Of a DNA stretch of 64,000 bases, positions 10,347 to 20,447 are shown piece after piece; position 1 is the stretch's first letter; each line of letters opens with the position of its first letter. The position numbers were made by a program, and so were the translations under genes. Source of the stretch: Adiantum capillus-veneris (Eukaryota; Streptophyta; Polypodiopsida; Polypodiales; Pteridaceae); assembly GCA_014529385.2 (NCBI GenBank), contig CM043956.1:93855221-93919220 (forward strand), read 5' to 3'. The notes beneath the pieces are model-generated. The model was given only the letters and a program-made list of their open reading frames with translations, was not told the origin of the DNA and searched no databases.

Positions 10347-10565
10347 TTAAAATAAAATGAACACATGTACATCAAAAGAAGTGTGGTAGTTGATGAGAGG
10401 TAGAATGACAGGGTTTGGTGATGCAAGAATTTCTCCTGCTCTTTGGGCACCAAACATGAACACCATTCGTTGTTGAAAATGGATCTTTCTACTAATTGCA
10501 ACGTTTATTCTAATGTGTGGAGTAAAATGAAAGGGAAAAACCTCTATTCCTGGGCCATTATCCAT
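10347..10565 (-). CDS. Leader ORF 2 of element A, conserved 72-residue protein
   Basis: ATG at 10563-10565, 21 bases after the stop of leader ORF 1. From FPFHF (residue 10) to the C-terminal FILF it aligns without gaps to the leader ORF of element C at 34063-34290: about 41 of 62 residues are identical, including HIR, FGA, GEIL, PVILPL and SFDV. That level between two different element families argues for a real, selected protein. It is small, with hydrophobic stretches but no clear membrane segment and no domain I recognise. Confidence 0.75.
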   Translation of the reverse strand: MDNGPGIEVFPFHFTPHIRINVAISRKIHFQQRMVFMFGAQRAGEILASPNPVILPLINYHTSFDVHVFILF

Positions 10566-10586
10566 GGCCTATGCATGTCCTAATGC

Positions 10587-10799
10587 TTAAAACAAAACAA
10601 AAATATAGACGTCCAAACTAAGGTCGTACCTAATGAGAGGCAAAATAAAAGGATTTACTGAAGCGTTTATCTCGGCCAACTTAAGAGGACCTAAAATTCT
10701 ACGAATGACACGTTGAAATTGCAACTTAGTACTAACAATTATGTGTACCTTTTGCCTTACAATGGGAATGAAGGGATCATACAAATCTTCGTGATTCAT
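10587..10799 (-). CDS. Leader ORF 1 of element A, relative of leader ORF 2
   Basis: ATG at 10797-10799, 54 bases from the primer-binding site, so it is the first ORF on the element RNA. The 70-residue product resembles leader ORF 2 of the same element: a shared pattern of P-x-ILPLI followed by LDVYIFVLF at the C-terminus and LGPLKLAEI in the middle. It appears to be a diverged tandem duplicate. Function unknown. Confidence 0.65.
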   Translation of the reverse strand: MNHEDLYDPFIPIVRQKVHIIVSTKLQFQRVIRRILGPLKLAEINASVNPFILPLIRYDLSLDVYIFVLF

Positions 10800-10853
10800 G
10801 CAAACTACTTGACTATGCTAAAGGTTGATTTTACACAAAAATACACAAGCCTT

Positions 10854-10870
10854 CCTCAGTGGGGGCACCA
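10854..10870 (-). other. Primer-binding site of element A
   Basis: Sense strand TGGTGCCCCCACTGAGG starts 3 bases inside the 5' LTR. The same 17 bases stand at this place in B and C, and D shares the first 11 (TGGTGCCCCCA). A tRNA 3' end complementary to this primes minus-strand synthesis. I cannot name the tRNA with confidence. Confidence 0.88.
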
Positions 10871-11010
10871 ATTTGAGGCGGTCCGGGGCGGGCAACAAGA
10901 AGAGTGGCCTCTAGACACCCTTCAAGGCTCCCGTGCTGCTCAATGGGGCTGGGGCACAACACAACACAAACCAAAACAACAAACCCACAGCCAAATCCCA
11001 ACTACACAAG

Positions 11011-11040
11011 GGGCACCACCTAGTTTAAGAGCGAACTAGG
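11011..11040 (-). promoter_or_regulatory. U5 hairpin plus PBS-like motif, A 5' LTR
   Basis: Stem arms cctagtt (11019-11025) and aactagg (11034-11040) pair perfectly. Sense TGGTGCCCC adjoins the stem and repeats the first nine bases of the primer-binding site about 140 bases downstream. In this copy it would be transcribed in the leader. Confidence 0.78.
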
Positions 11041-11132
11041 ACGCAAAAGAGGAGAATCGTTAGAGCAACCCACAAACAAGCAAGGAATTTACACTAACCC
11101 TAACACCAATGGAATACTCTCACACCCTAAAA

Positions 11133-11168
<36 letters not shown>

Positions 11169-11823
11169 TGCTTGGGCTGCTTTGAAACGTATCAGCAATG
11201 ATCAAGCAAACACAACTATATATTTAAGAAAGAGAGAGAAAGGGGGAGGGGTGTTTGTTGCATTAATACCTTCTTACAAATCTGTCATGACAAATCAAAG
11301 TGAGATTAGTACTTGTTCAACATAGCTTGCGTAAATTTCACCACAACACATCACAAGAAAAGCCACCCCAATCACTGTCTTAAGGCCAGGGGAGTCCTCT
11401 CCACCCTGTCGCCCTCTTACAATATGTGGGATTTATGGCTAGATTGATGACAACACCAGAGACAAGCTATCAAGAACTTAACAAAAAAACACCAAGACAT
11501 TTACGCATCATTGTTGTCCATTACTTCACGTTGGAAGGGAGACAAAGTATCCAAGCTTAGTCCAAATCCACCCTCCTTGATTCAGCGAATGTTGGGCTTA
11601 CACTAGTAGGAGAAATGATATATTTCCTACTCTCAATTGAATGATCACTCTCTCTCTTACAATGGCATAGAGTTCCCTTGCTAATCCTCTATTACAACAC
11701 ATGCACATGCATAAGACAATGAGCTTCCACTCAAGAGCTCCTTCTAGAGAGGTTGAGCTTGGCTTCTCAAGCTATAGCATAGTGCTCTTGCTTATGGCTC
11801 CCCCTTTGTGCTAGCTACACCCT

Positions 11824-11832
11824 CCTTTTATA
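11824..11832 (-). promoter_or_regulatory. TATA box, A 5' LTR
   Basis: Sense TATAAAAGG, about 950 bases before the 3' edge of the LTR in the sense direction. It is the likely core promoter of element A. Confidence 0.72.
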
Positions 11833-13549
11833 GCAATTTTGAAGGCTAGGGTTACTCCTCTAACCATGGTTGGGTTAGATTTTCAGCAATTTATCTAATT
11901 TCTTTTGCTTGGAATTATCAAGAAGTTGGTGAGGAAAGAGAGAGGAGAGAAATGGAGGTGATAGGACTTTTCATAGTGGGTTAGTGTTAGTAGAGTTAGT
12001 ATTAATTTACAAATGGAATTGGATATTTACAATGGGAGTATCCACGTAGGATACAAATAAGGAAGAAAAAAAACTCTTAAGAGGTAAGAAAAGGTGGCTT
12101 TCTTACAAGGTTGATGCTCCAAGTGTCTTGAGTAGGGCCGATTTTGACGCTTGTTGACGGTCCACTAGCTTTGACGGTACATTTTTCTCCACTCTTGACC
12201 TTCCTTGAGAGACAAGATAATTGAAGCTGAGTAATCAACCACCATGATGCTGTCTTTTAAGAGAAGAGGCTGAATTTTGTGGTTTTTTTGATAGATATGG
12301 GTAAATTGGAGGAGGAAAAATGAGACTAGGTGGTCAATTTTGGAATGGAATTGTGTGTGGGAGGTATGAGTTCACCATGGTTTCTCTTATTCTTCAAGGT
12401 TGAGGAGAAGGTGAGTAGTGTGCAGAGAGGAGTGGTGAGAGAGATGGGGATGATGAGTGGAGAAGTGTGTGTGAAAGAGGAAAATAATAAAGTGGAAGAG
12501 AGAGTGTGGCTGCATAGCATGGGAAAACTGGGGTCCACTAAAAACATCATAGCTCACAGCTCGTAGCTCAAAAAAATATGAAAAAATTTGAGGCAAAAGT
12601 TCAGCCCACGAGCTACAACTTTTGTTTGTATCACCTTTTCAAATTCGGAGAGCAAGTGAACTTTAAAAATTCAGCAAAACCGACCGTTTTTTTCCACTGC
12701 AAGGTCCTTGTGGGGTCCTTCTTTGGATGATTCTTTTGAATACCTCCAAGAGTGAGCCCTCCATAGTGCATGTATGCATGCCACCTACCCTTGACCTTAT
12801 TTGGTAGGTCTATAATTGAAGATATTGTTGAGATTAGGATATAAGTGAATAGTACAACTAAGAAAATCAAATATTGAGGGGTCTAAAAAATATGTACATG
12901 TCAAATATAAATAATATAAGTGGAAAAAATATAAAGGGGTCAAAAGAAATCTCTCTCATTATGAGGCTACCATAAAAAGATAAATATTTTTGGTGTTCTA
13001 ATTTTTTAGAAAAAAAAAATAGATGTAAGAAGGGAAAAATCAAAATAGTGAAAAAATATACACATAAATAAAACTAGTTTTTTTGGATTTTTGTTGGGGT
13101 GGAGTTACACCAAATATAAGAGAAGCTTACATGAAAATATTTCTATATGGAATAAAGAGTATGAAAAATGGTAAGAAAAAATTGTGGTAATGGTGAGGCA
13201 ATGTACAGAGCATAAATAACACACACCTAGGTAGAAATATTTAAATAAATACCAAAATAATTATGAAAAAATCTTTTATTTAGGCCCTATATATAAAGAA
13301 ATATTTACATACGCATGGGCCATAATATACTTTTTTATTATTATTATTATTATTTTTTATTTTTTTTTGGCTCAACTAGCCCAATGACTAGCTAATTGAG
13401 GGATTTTTAAGAAGATATGGGAAAAGTCCCGTGACTCACGCACGCCTATGTACAGTGAAATGGTAGGGATAGCCACAGTGTTTGGGTGATTTTGGTAGGG
13501 TGAGGTAACTCACTGTGGTAATTACAAAGAGCCGAAAAAACGGCTATCA

Positions 13550-16150
13550 CTAAGCTGTACTATTTAGGGTATCCACCATGGGACATGGCCCTTTCAAAAC
13601 TTAAGTGATATGTGTGAAAAGATGGTTTACTGCCTTGGGTAAACCCGGTCATGAAGGTGCTATGGTGGTTTCTTCATACTGCATCGTAGGCGGCCTCGTT
13701 GTCTCAATAGGGGATCCCTCCACTCATGACGATCTACGCACTACGCAGTAATGGCAGCCTTCCTCCTCCCTCTATTTAAGAACTGAGGGTGCATCCCTAC
13801 CCCTCACTTAGCTTTGTATGTTTTTTTGCTTGCATAAAATAGTACTGTGTGTCTATTTCTCTACTGCACCAAAGTATGGAGCTCGCAACACAAGTAACAC
13901 AGGTTGGTTACTCTGTTGATAAGTTTTTCACTGCACACCTACTTTTTTAGGACAATATAACTATGTTGTGTATCAGTTTGATGGTATGGCACCTCGTATG
14001 GATTTCACACAATGGAATAGAACCTGTTTAAACATTCATTGGTGTTTTGGCAAGGCTTTGACCCCACTATTGGGTTTTGTGTTGCTATCAACTTTGCGTA
14101 ATTACTGTTCTAAAGATTTTTTGAGGTTTCCTTATAGGTGGTTTTGGGGTATGGCTTACCGATTGCTGGCGTTTAAACTCTATAAAAAACTTGCCTTCTG
14201 GCTGTTGTATGTTAACTATTCACTGGCTTTTTTAGGGTTACTACCGCTTAACTTAGCTGTCGAGAATAATTGGACATATTTTTGGTGCTTAATGTTCATG
14301 AAAATACTTGGAGATTGGCTTGATACTATTGATTTCGCATGGGTTAGTGATCTTAGTCATGGGAAGCCTTGATAGGCCCTATGTTTTGGGTAGATATGGG
14401 AACATAAAAGTGGTGGAGGTTTCTAACCCACTGTGCACTGATATTGAAAGTTTTTTAAGGGAGTTGGGCCCAGTTGCACTCTGTTGATGTACTTGGTCAT
14501 GACTTTATTGACTTGGTACTATCACTTAAATCATGGTATATTGCCTGATAAAAGACCACTGCTTGGGTTGGTTATGTGAATATAAAGGGGTTGAACTACT
14601 GTGCACTGTTATTGGATGTTTTTTGATTTGAGGTTGCCTTGATTGCTTATTGTGGCGTTACTGGTCCAGTACCTAGATTTTTTGGATGAAATGTTGCAAA
14701 TCCTCATTTACATAGATGAGTGCGGTTTTTTTATGGTAAATCGGGGCTTGACCCAGCTGCATACGTATATTAGATGGTTTTTTTCTGGCTCGAATTCTTA
14801 CAATTATTGGGTGTATTACTGGTCACCTTATTAAGGTATTACAAAAAATTTTACAATCACAAATGATAAGTAGAATTAAACATAATTTATAGTTCATTAA
14901 TACCAACATATTTGTTGTCATGTTCGGATGGATGCAGGTAAGGACTCTATCTTATCTTGGAAAGTTCTTCTATTTGTATACTGGAATGGGGCTTCATTCT
15001 CACAAACCTTGTACAAAAATAATTATAAGGCTGAGTTGTTTTTGTACTTATCAGTTCCTTTATTCTAAAGCCAGCTGTCTTTTGAATGTAAAAAGTTCAA
15101 TTATGTCTTATTATTTATGATAAAATAGCTACACACACACACACACACACTCATTGTGTGAAGTGCAAAGTGCAAGAGTTCCATCTCCTTCTCCAAGCTT
15201 GTGGAGAAGTTGAGAGCCTACACCAACACTCTTGGCTATCGAATGCAAATCCAACCAAGAGCCATGTTCCAATGCTTAAGCTTTCCATTTTCCCCATCTT
15301 CATTACTATGCTATTGTGCTATGCTAAGTAAGAAGAATGATGATAAGTGAGGAACTATTTCTTTCTCCTATGAATGTTTCTTCTTCCTCTTCCCTAGTCG
15401 CTAGCTCTTTCCACCTTCGAAGGTGTTTAAGGCCTTGGGACTGAGGCCGGTGGTGATTAATGCTTTCACAAGTTTATGTTATGCTCGTGATGCATGAAGC
15501 TTTCTATCTTCATTGCATCACCTAGGTCACAAGGAACAAAAATATTGTATTGTACGAAGTCTCTCTTGATGGGAGAATCTATAATACAAAATCCTATTGG
15601 AGGGGGGGCTGGCTCCACATAAATCCGGTTCGCAATTGTTGTCATGATCTCTAATTCTCTCTCTTGCAAAAGTATTGTTCATGCCAAGTTAATTAAGACG
15701 AGCGTATCGCTCAGAGGGTCGTGGTGTACTTTACAGCACAGCCTTCGGTCTTGGGCTTGGGCTTGGGGAATGTTCCCGATCCTCGTCCTTCCTTTTATTT
15801 TATTTTTTAAATATTTATTTATTGGAATAAGGTTGCCACGCACGCGCACACACACACCTAACCTACCTACTTACAACTAATAGAGCTAATGTTACACACT
15901 GTTTAACATAGTACTACAACAACTAATTAACTAACAGATCTACTTACTGCACCTTATAGACACATTATAGATCTAATACCTTAAATCTAACACCTTATGA
16001 ATAGAAAACAGTACATTGCAGAAAAAAACTAACACCTTATTAATAGAAAACAATACACTACAATAAAAACCAAGTTCACAAATCCTTCTCAACAGCCACA
16101 CACTTTCTTTCTCTATTTTTTCCTACATCTCATATTGCACCAAAAAGCAG
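13550..16150. other. Gene-free stretch between A and D
   Basis: No recognised gene. A TATA-like cctctatttaag at about 13773-13784 precedes an open frame (13968-14372, plus) rich in Trp, Phe and Leu that I do not recognise; two copies of actgtgcactg follow near 14430 and 14600. A CA microsatellite lies at about 15130-15150. It may be an old, decayed element. Confidence 0.35.
15130..15150. repeat. CA microsatellite
   Basis: About ten uninterrupted AC units in otherwise AT-rich DNA. Confidence 0.85.
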
Positions 16151-16419
16151 CATAGAGTGCTATTCGAGCTTAGTGCAGGGCGTTTCCCCCAAAATGATGC
16201 CAAAATGTGCGCATCTGCGCATGTGTCAAAGCAAGGGATTTATCGCACACTGTGTGTGAGCCACAAATGGCTGCAAGCACACAACCATATTAATCTAGCA
16301 AGCTCAAGAGAGCAAGGGTGTGTCACTCACCACCCTATGCTCGCCTTCGTGGAGGATTCCTCGCCACGAAGAAGAGGGAGCTACCGTCATGCCACGCTCA
16401 ACCGCCGTGCCATCGCAAT

Positions 16420-16420
<1 letters not shown>

Positions 16421-16495
<75 letters not shown>

Positions 16496-16519
16496 ACACA
16501 CACACACACACACACACAC
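16421..16519. repeat. CT tract followed by CA tract
   Basis: About 70 bases of CT repeat followed by about 25 bases of CA repeat. The serine/leucine and arginine/glutamate reading frames across it are products of the repeat, not genes. A TATA-like ATATAAAAG on the minus strand lies at about 16606-16614. Confidence 0.9.
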
Positions 16520-16784
16520 AAGGATATGAAGAAGAAGATGGAGATGGAGCAAGAGCACTCTTCAATTGCACAAACGAGAGAATGAGTGATTTTTAGGTTT
16601 AGGTGACTTTTATATGAGCTTGCCCATTCACACTTGGGCGCCCATGCTTAGCCAACTAATCCTTGAATGTTCCAGTTAGAGTGCGACTCTCATCGGCGAT
16701 CACTCTTAGCCTTTTCCTATTGGACCGACAAGCCTGGCCCATGACTACTAGAAGTGGACACCGGTGGTTAACATTCGCCTTCGT

Positions 16785-18204
16785 TCTCCAAAAGACAGAC
16801 CCTCGAAATTGCAAAAAACTTGCCCCTTATTGGGCGTGTGAGAGCTCCCTTTCCCCTATTTTTGGCTCCCCAATGCTATTTTTGGCTTTACGTGCATGTG
16901 AAGCACCTCCTCATTGCGTTGAGTCCCAAGGATCACATGATCCACCCCTTAGGAGGGACACCAATGGCACCGTTGGTGCTCTCCTCCCTTCCCTTCAAAA
17001 GAGTTGGTGCAGGACGCGACGCCCCTGTGAGCACCATGTGGGCATCGCAATGCCACATCATTTGATGCTCACAATGTCATCACAATAGCCGTTGACCGTC
17101 CACTGGTTAGTGCCGCCCCCGTCGTCAAAAACCGCCGCCATCTACCCCATGAGAGCCATCAGCGATAGTGCCCGCAGGGCCATCACCATGGCTATGCCAA
17201 ATGGGAGCTCCAACGAGCGCCTTTTAATGCCTTTGATACCCCACCTCGCCGCCTATATAACCTTTAAAGTGGCCTCTTGAATTTGCATGTGGGGCCATCT
17301 CGCACCACGTGGAAATCACAGGTGAAACACCTCCAAAGCTTTCCAACTTCACCACAAAACTATCAAAAAATATTATTCTATTTGTCCCACTTCCTCCTCT
17401 TGCAGTTTGATTCCCAATAATCGAATTCTTGAGCCGATATAATCCCTTGGAAGTCACTACCCTCGACTAGGAGCTCTTCCATCCCCACTACCCATTGACC
17501 TCTGGATGGCCTCGAACCAAATGCCCCAAGATTGAAAGAAATCATCTAAATCGACATGCTTAACAACGAGCCCCGAATTCAACAAGCTATAACTTCACAC
17601 TCCAGACTCTAATGGGCAAGCCGCCTCTTCCTGCCAGCTTCATTTGATGTCCACTACCCTTGCAAGCTTTGTCGAGCACCAGAAAATTTCAGGTGGCTCA
17701 CCGATGGAGGTGGCCAACCCGGCACAAACTTGGCCCCCGACAAAACTTTGATCGGTGGTATCTTGGCATCCAAGACTCCAATCGATGATCTAAAAAGACC
17801 GACACGCTCCATAAATCAGCACTACACACCGACAACCCCAAACTGGTTGGGACCACCTGGCCTCATTTGGCCTATCCATCTCAGGTCTGCAATGCACTGC
17901 ACCTTCAAACAAACATCTTGGGCTTTGTAGCTATGTTTGATGAGCTATCTGGACCTGTTTCTTCAACACTTCAAGCTCTGCATATCCAAGCCAGAAACTA
18001 GCACCTTAGAAATTCTTCACCTACCACTTTGTCAGGCCCTATCTAGAGCCTTTTTTGGCCTAAAAAATCACATACATCATACATCTCCGTTTTCACTTGC
18101 CTACCCAGGCTCTTCCAACTGTTGTAGCCCTCTGCCATGCATCTATAAGCATACACATCATTTTTTTGGTCCTCTGCTAGGATCGACACACTTTGGATGC
18201 ACCA
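16785..18204 (-). repeat. Element D 3' LTR (homologous part)
   Basis: Matches 42305-43743 in order, from ctccaaaaga through the TATA box (gcctatataa, 17251-17260) to cacca at the inner end, with many substitutions and small indels, so D is old. Left of about 16785 the two LTRs no longer match: the R/U5 half is different sequence or was replaced. Confidence 0.8.
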
Positions 18205-18225
18205 TCATTGCCCAACCCCCTTGTT
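18205..18225 (-). other. Probable polypurine tract of element D
   Basis: The sense strand reads CAAGGGGGTTGGGCAATGA directly before the inner LTR end TGGTGC. It is a weaker purine run than in A, B and C. Confidence 0.6.
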
Positions 18226-18409
18226 GAACATTCATCTTCAACCAAAAAGCATCTGCATTCATCTACCAACTGGAAAACTTCGCAAACACTATCCAAAATT
18301 TTGAGCACACCTAAAATCCTACTGTATGTACAAATTCTTATTCGTGGCTAGTGTAAACCCTATTTAGGTTGGTTGCCCAACCCCTTTTATCAAAACTGCA
18401 CTGCTGGCA

Positions 18410-18535
18410 CCAACTCTCTCTCAAAATATGGCTATTCACCCTGTTCTTGAGAAAATGACCGTTCATTCGCATCAGCAAATAAGTACCATTAGGAAAAACC
18501 TGATGGACCTTGTAAGGCCCTATCCACTTCTTCTG
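18410..18535 (-). pseudogene. Integrase C-terminal remnant of element D
   Basis: The sense strand encodes KKWIGPYKVHQVFPNGTYLL, which lines up with the GPY-type integrase tail of A (WQGPY) and C (WEGPF followed by NGSYQL). It is in a different frame from the protease segment that precedes it at 18541, and nothing of RT, RNase H or the integrase core lies between. The junction near 18533 is therefore an internal deletion of roughly 3 kb. Confidence 0.75.
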
Positions 18536-18540
18536 GAAGA

Positions 18541-18864
18541 TCTACCATGACTCCAAAAAGATCCGTGTCCAGATTTAGCAAGTCTTCATCACTCTCTTCC
18601 TCTTCCATACTACTTGAGCCTTCATCATAAGTTGATTCCGTCTCATACTCGTAGCTTGTAGTGGAGCCATCTTGACCATCCTCAGTCCCTAGGTGAAAGT
18701 GGATTTCTCTAGTCTTCAAGTCTTCAAGTCAAGCACAATTTGCTTGGAATTCTCCCGATCCGGCAAGGTAAAAACCCCTATTCCCCAATCCTATTTGGAC
18801 CCGATTGCCAACAACCACAGCCTCCCCAATATGATTGGATAGGCATTTTTACCTACTTTGATGA
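18541..18864 (-). pseudogene. Protease 3' part of element D
   Basis: Resumes the protease at the point where the B composite ends. It shows NAYPIILGRLWLLAIGSK, then an in-frame TAG, then DWGIGVF, matching the retropepsin C-terminal motif and the DWxxG that follows it in A, B and C. An acidic linker (TYDEGSSSMEEEESDEDLL) follows, as in the other elements before RT. Then comes the deletion junction. Confidence 0.8.
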
Positions 18865-18958
18865 TGACGGGAGCAAAGCGAACCCCGAACCCCGACGGCC
18901 TCTAAAACACCGGGGACCGACTGGCGCGCCTTGAGCCTGTCATAGTAAAGCAAACAGG

Positions 18959-18985
18959 GGGCACCACCTAGCTTCAGCGGCTAGG
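18959..18985 (-). promoter_or_regulatory. U5 hairpin plus PBS-like motif, B left LTR
   Basis: Stem cctagc (18967-18972) with gctagg (18980-18985), loop of seven bases. Sense TGGTGCCCCC directly follows. Compared with A the inner pair is C-G instead of T-A. Confidence 0.75.
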
Positions 18986-19077
18986 ACGCAAACAACACAC
19001 CACCATAACAAAGTTTTCATCCAAGAGAGATGGATGCTTGGGAGTAATGATGAAGAGGAAGGGGAATGAGATCAAGT

Positions 19078-19083
<6 letters not shown>

Positions 19084-19136
<53 letters not shown>
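19084..19136. repeat. GA microsatellite in B left LTR
   Basis: More than 25 GA units on the plus strand, CT in the element sense. It lies between TATA box and hairpin, as in A, C and E. Confidence 0.9.
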
Positions 19137-19142
<6 letters not shown>

Positions 19143-19577
19143 GGTATAGAGGCTTAGTAATTAAGCACCACAAAAGGATGGCGAATCCCCACACCCTTCA
19201 CACATACACAAGATCACTCCAAACACAAGACTAGGTGGCGATTCCGCACACCTCACAAAACCTCAAGCTTTATTTAGAGAATAAGGCGATGAAATGGGGA
19301 GCATAGGGTAGGGGAATGACAAGGGAGAGAGTGGTAGAGCACATGGCGGATAGGTGGGAGTTTATGGAGAAGACTTGCACGAGGGTTATGGCCATCATCC
19401 TTCATTTAGTTGCCCTTCATCTTCCATAGCCCAAGAGTGTACAGGTCATGCTCAAGACGAGCATGGTGATTGCGGTGATGGTGATGGTGTGGGTGTGTGT
19501 GTGTGCACTAGGCACACACAGTGCATAGTGTACTCTTTGGTGATGTTGTGTGTGTCTTTAGTGTGATGGGGACCCCT

Positions 19578-19588
19578 CTTTATATAGG
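19578..19588 (-). promoter_or_regulatory. TATA box, B left LTR
   Basis: Sense CCTATATAAAG in a G-rich context. The same box stands at 37180-37190 in the middle LTR. Confidence 0.7.
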
Positions 19589-20420
19589 GGAGGAGGGGGG
19601 AGAAATTCTAGAATTTAGAAATGAAGAAATCATTATCTACATAGGCCATGTGACTGTGGGCCCCACTTGCCTGGCTGTGTGTATATGTGCCACAATAGCA
19701 GTCTCATGAGAGAGAGACTAAGAGAGAGATATGGGTTGATGAAAAAAAAAGTGAGAGGTGACATGAAGAATAAAGTAATTACAAGAGGGGAGAGAGGGGA
19801 GTGTGTTCAGAGGTGAATCTGTGTGCAAATGTGTGTGAACACAAGAAAAATCAGGTAACCACTGGGTGGGGATGGGTCTGTGGGCACCTTTTTCAGTGAA
19901 ATTGAGTGTGTGTGAGTGTGGGGGAGGTTATTTAGCTACAAGACAAGAGACATGACGCCCTTTAGAGAGAGGGGGGGGTATTTGGGTCATGGGATATGAT
20001 AGGAGAGAGAAAGGGGGGGTGGGGTATACTATTTTGGAAGATAGGGTAAGTTGCATGTGAGTTAGGGTGCATTATTGGTGAGTTAGAATGCATTATTGGT
20101 GAGAGGTGGGGTAGCTTGAGGGGAGAGAGAAAGGAGAAAGGAGAAGGGGAAGAGAGAGGGGGTTAACCTTTTGAGTGGAGGAGAGGAAAAGGGACACACG
20201 GCGGGGCAACAATGAAGAAAAAGGAGGCAAGGTGGGGATGTGCTGCCCCGCAGGCATGAGGTGGCGTATTTTACCTTTCTCATATATTTACATAATCATA
20301 CTTTATTTTTTTCTTACTTTTTCCAATGCCTTTTATCACTCCCTCCCTAAGAGAGGTTTTCATGGGGTGGGGACGAGAGAAGAGGGGTATGGGAGCTTGG
20401 CTTGTGAAAAGCCCCCATCA

Positions 20421-20436
20421 TAGCCCTCCCCTTTTG
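20421..20436 (-). other. Polypurine tract of B
   Basis: Sense AAAAGGGGAGGGCTA directly before the LTR start TGATGGGGGC. The same sequence stands at 38022-38037 before the middle LTR, showing that B' is a second internal region. Confidence 0.85.
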
Positions 20437-20447
20437 GCTAGAGGCAT

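Larger units (their letters stand above)
1204..13549 (-). mobile_element. Element A: complete Tat-like Ty3/gypsy retrotransposon
   Basis: A full-length LTR retrotransposon read on the minus strand. The two LTRs (1204-3901 and 10874-13549) start TG and end CA and differ by roughly a dozen substitutions plus microsatellite length, by eye, so the insertion is recent. A 4-bp direct repeat CTAA flanks it (1200-1203 and 13550-13553). Sense order is 5' LTR, primer-binding site, four short leader ORFs, gag, protease, RT, RNase H, plant-type second RNase H, integrase, polypurine tract, 3' LTR. The second RNase H places it with the Tat group of plant gypsy elements. Coding breaks are one in-frame TAA in the gag zinc knuckle and one frame change between protease and RT. 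Confidence 0.95.
10874..13549 (-). repeat. Element A 5' LTR
   Basis: Near-identical partner of 1204-3901. The CT tract is about half as long here (plus strand about 11136-11166) and a short AC-rich insertion follows near 10961. It carries the TATA box, CT tract and hairpin in the order expected for the start of the element RNA. Confidence 0.95.
18865..20420 (-). repeat. Family B LTR, left copy
   Basis: 1556 bases, plus-strand start tgacgggagcaaagcg and end gcccccatca. Contains hairpin 18967-18985, GA tract (plus strand) about 19084-19136 and TATA box near 19578-19588. It lacks a stretch of about 32 bases found in the middle LTR (near 26913-26944). Confidence 0.93.

Noticed and set aside
13968-14372. 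134-codon ORF rich in Trp and Phe
   Set aside because: No recognised domain and a composition expected from T/G-rich DNA; kept only as a note in the gene-free stretch.
15680-15760. Possible tRNA gene (short pairing segments near gcgtatcgctcagagggtcg)
   Set aside because: No complete cloverleaf, T-arm or acceptor pairing could be built.
16157-16596. Ser/Leu repeat ORFs across the CT tract
   Set aside because: Microsatellite artefact, several overlapping frames open at once.
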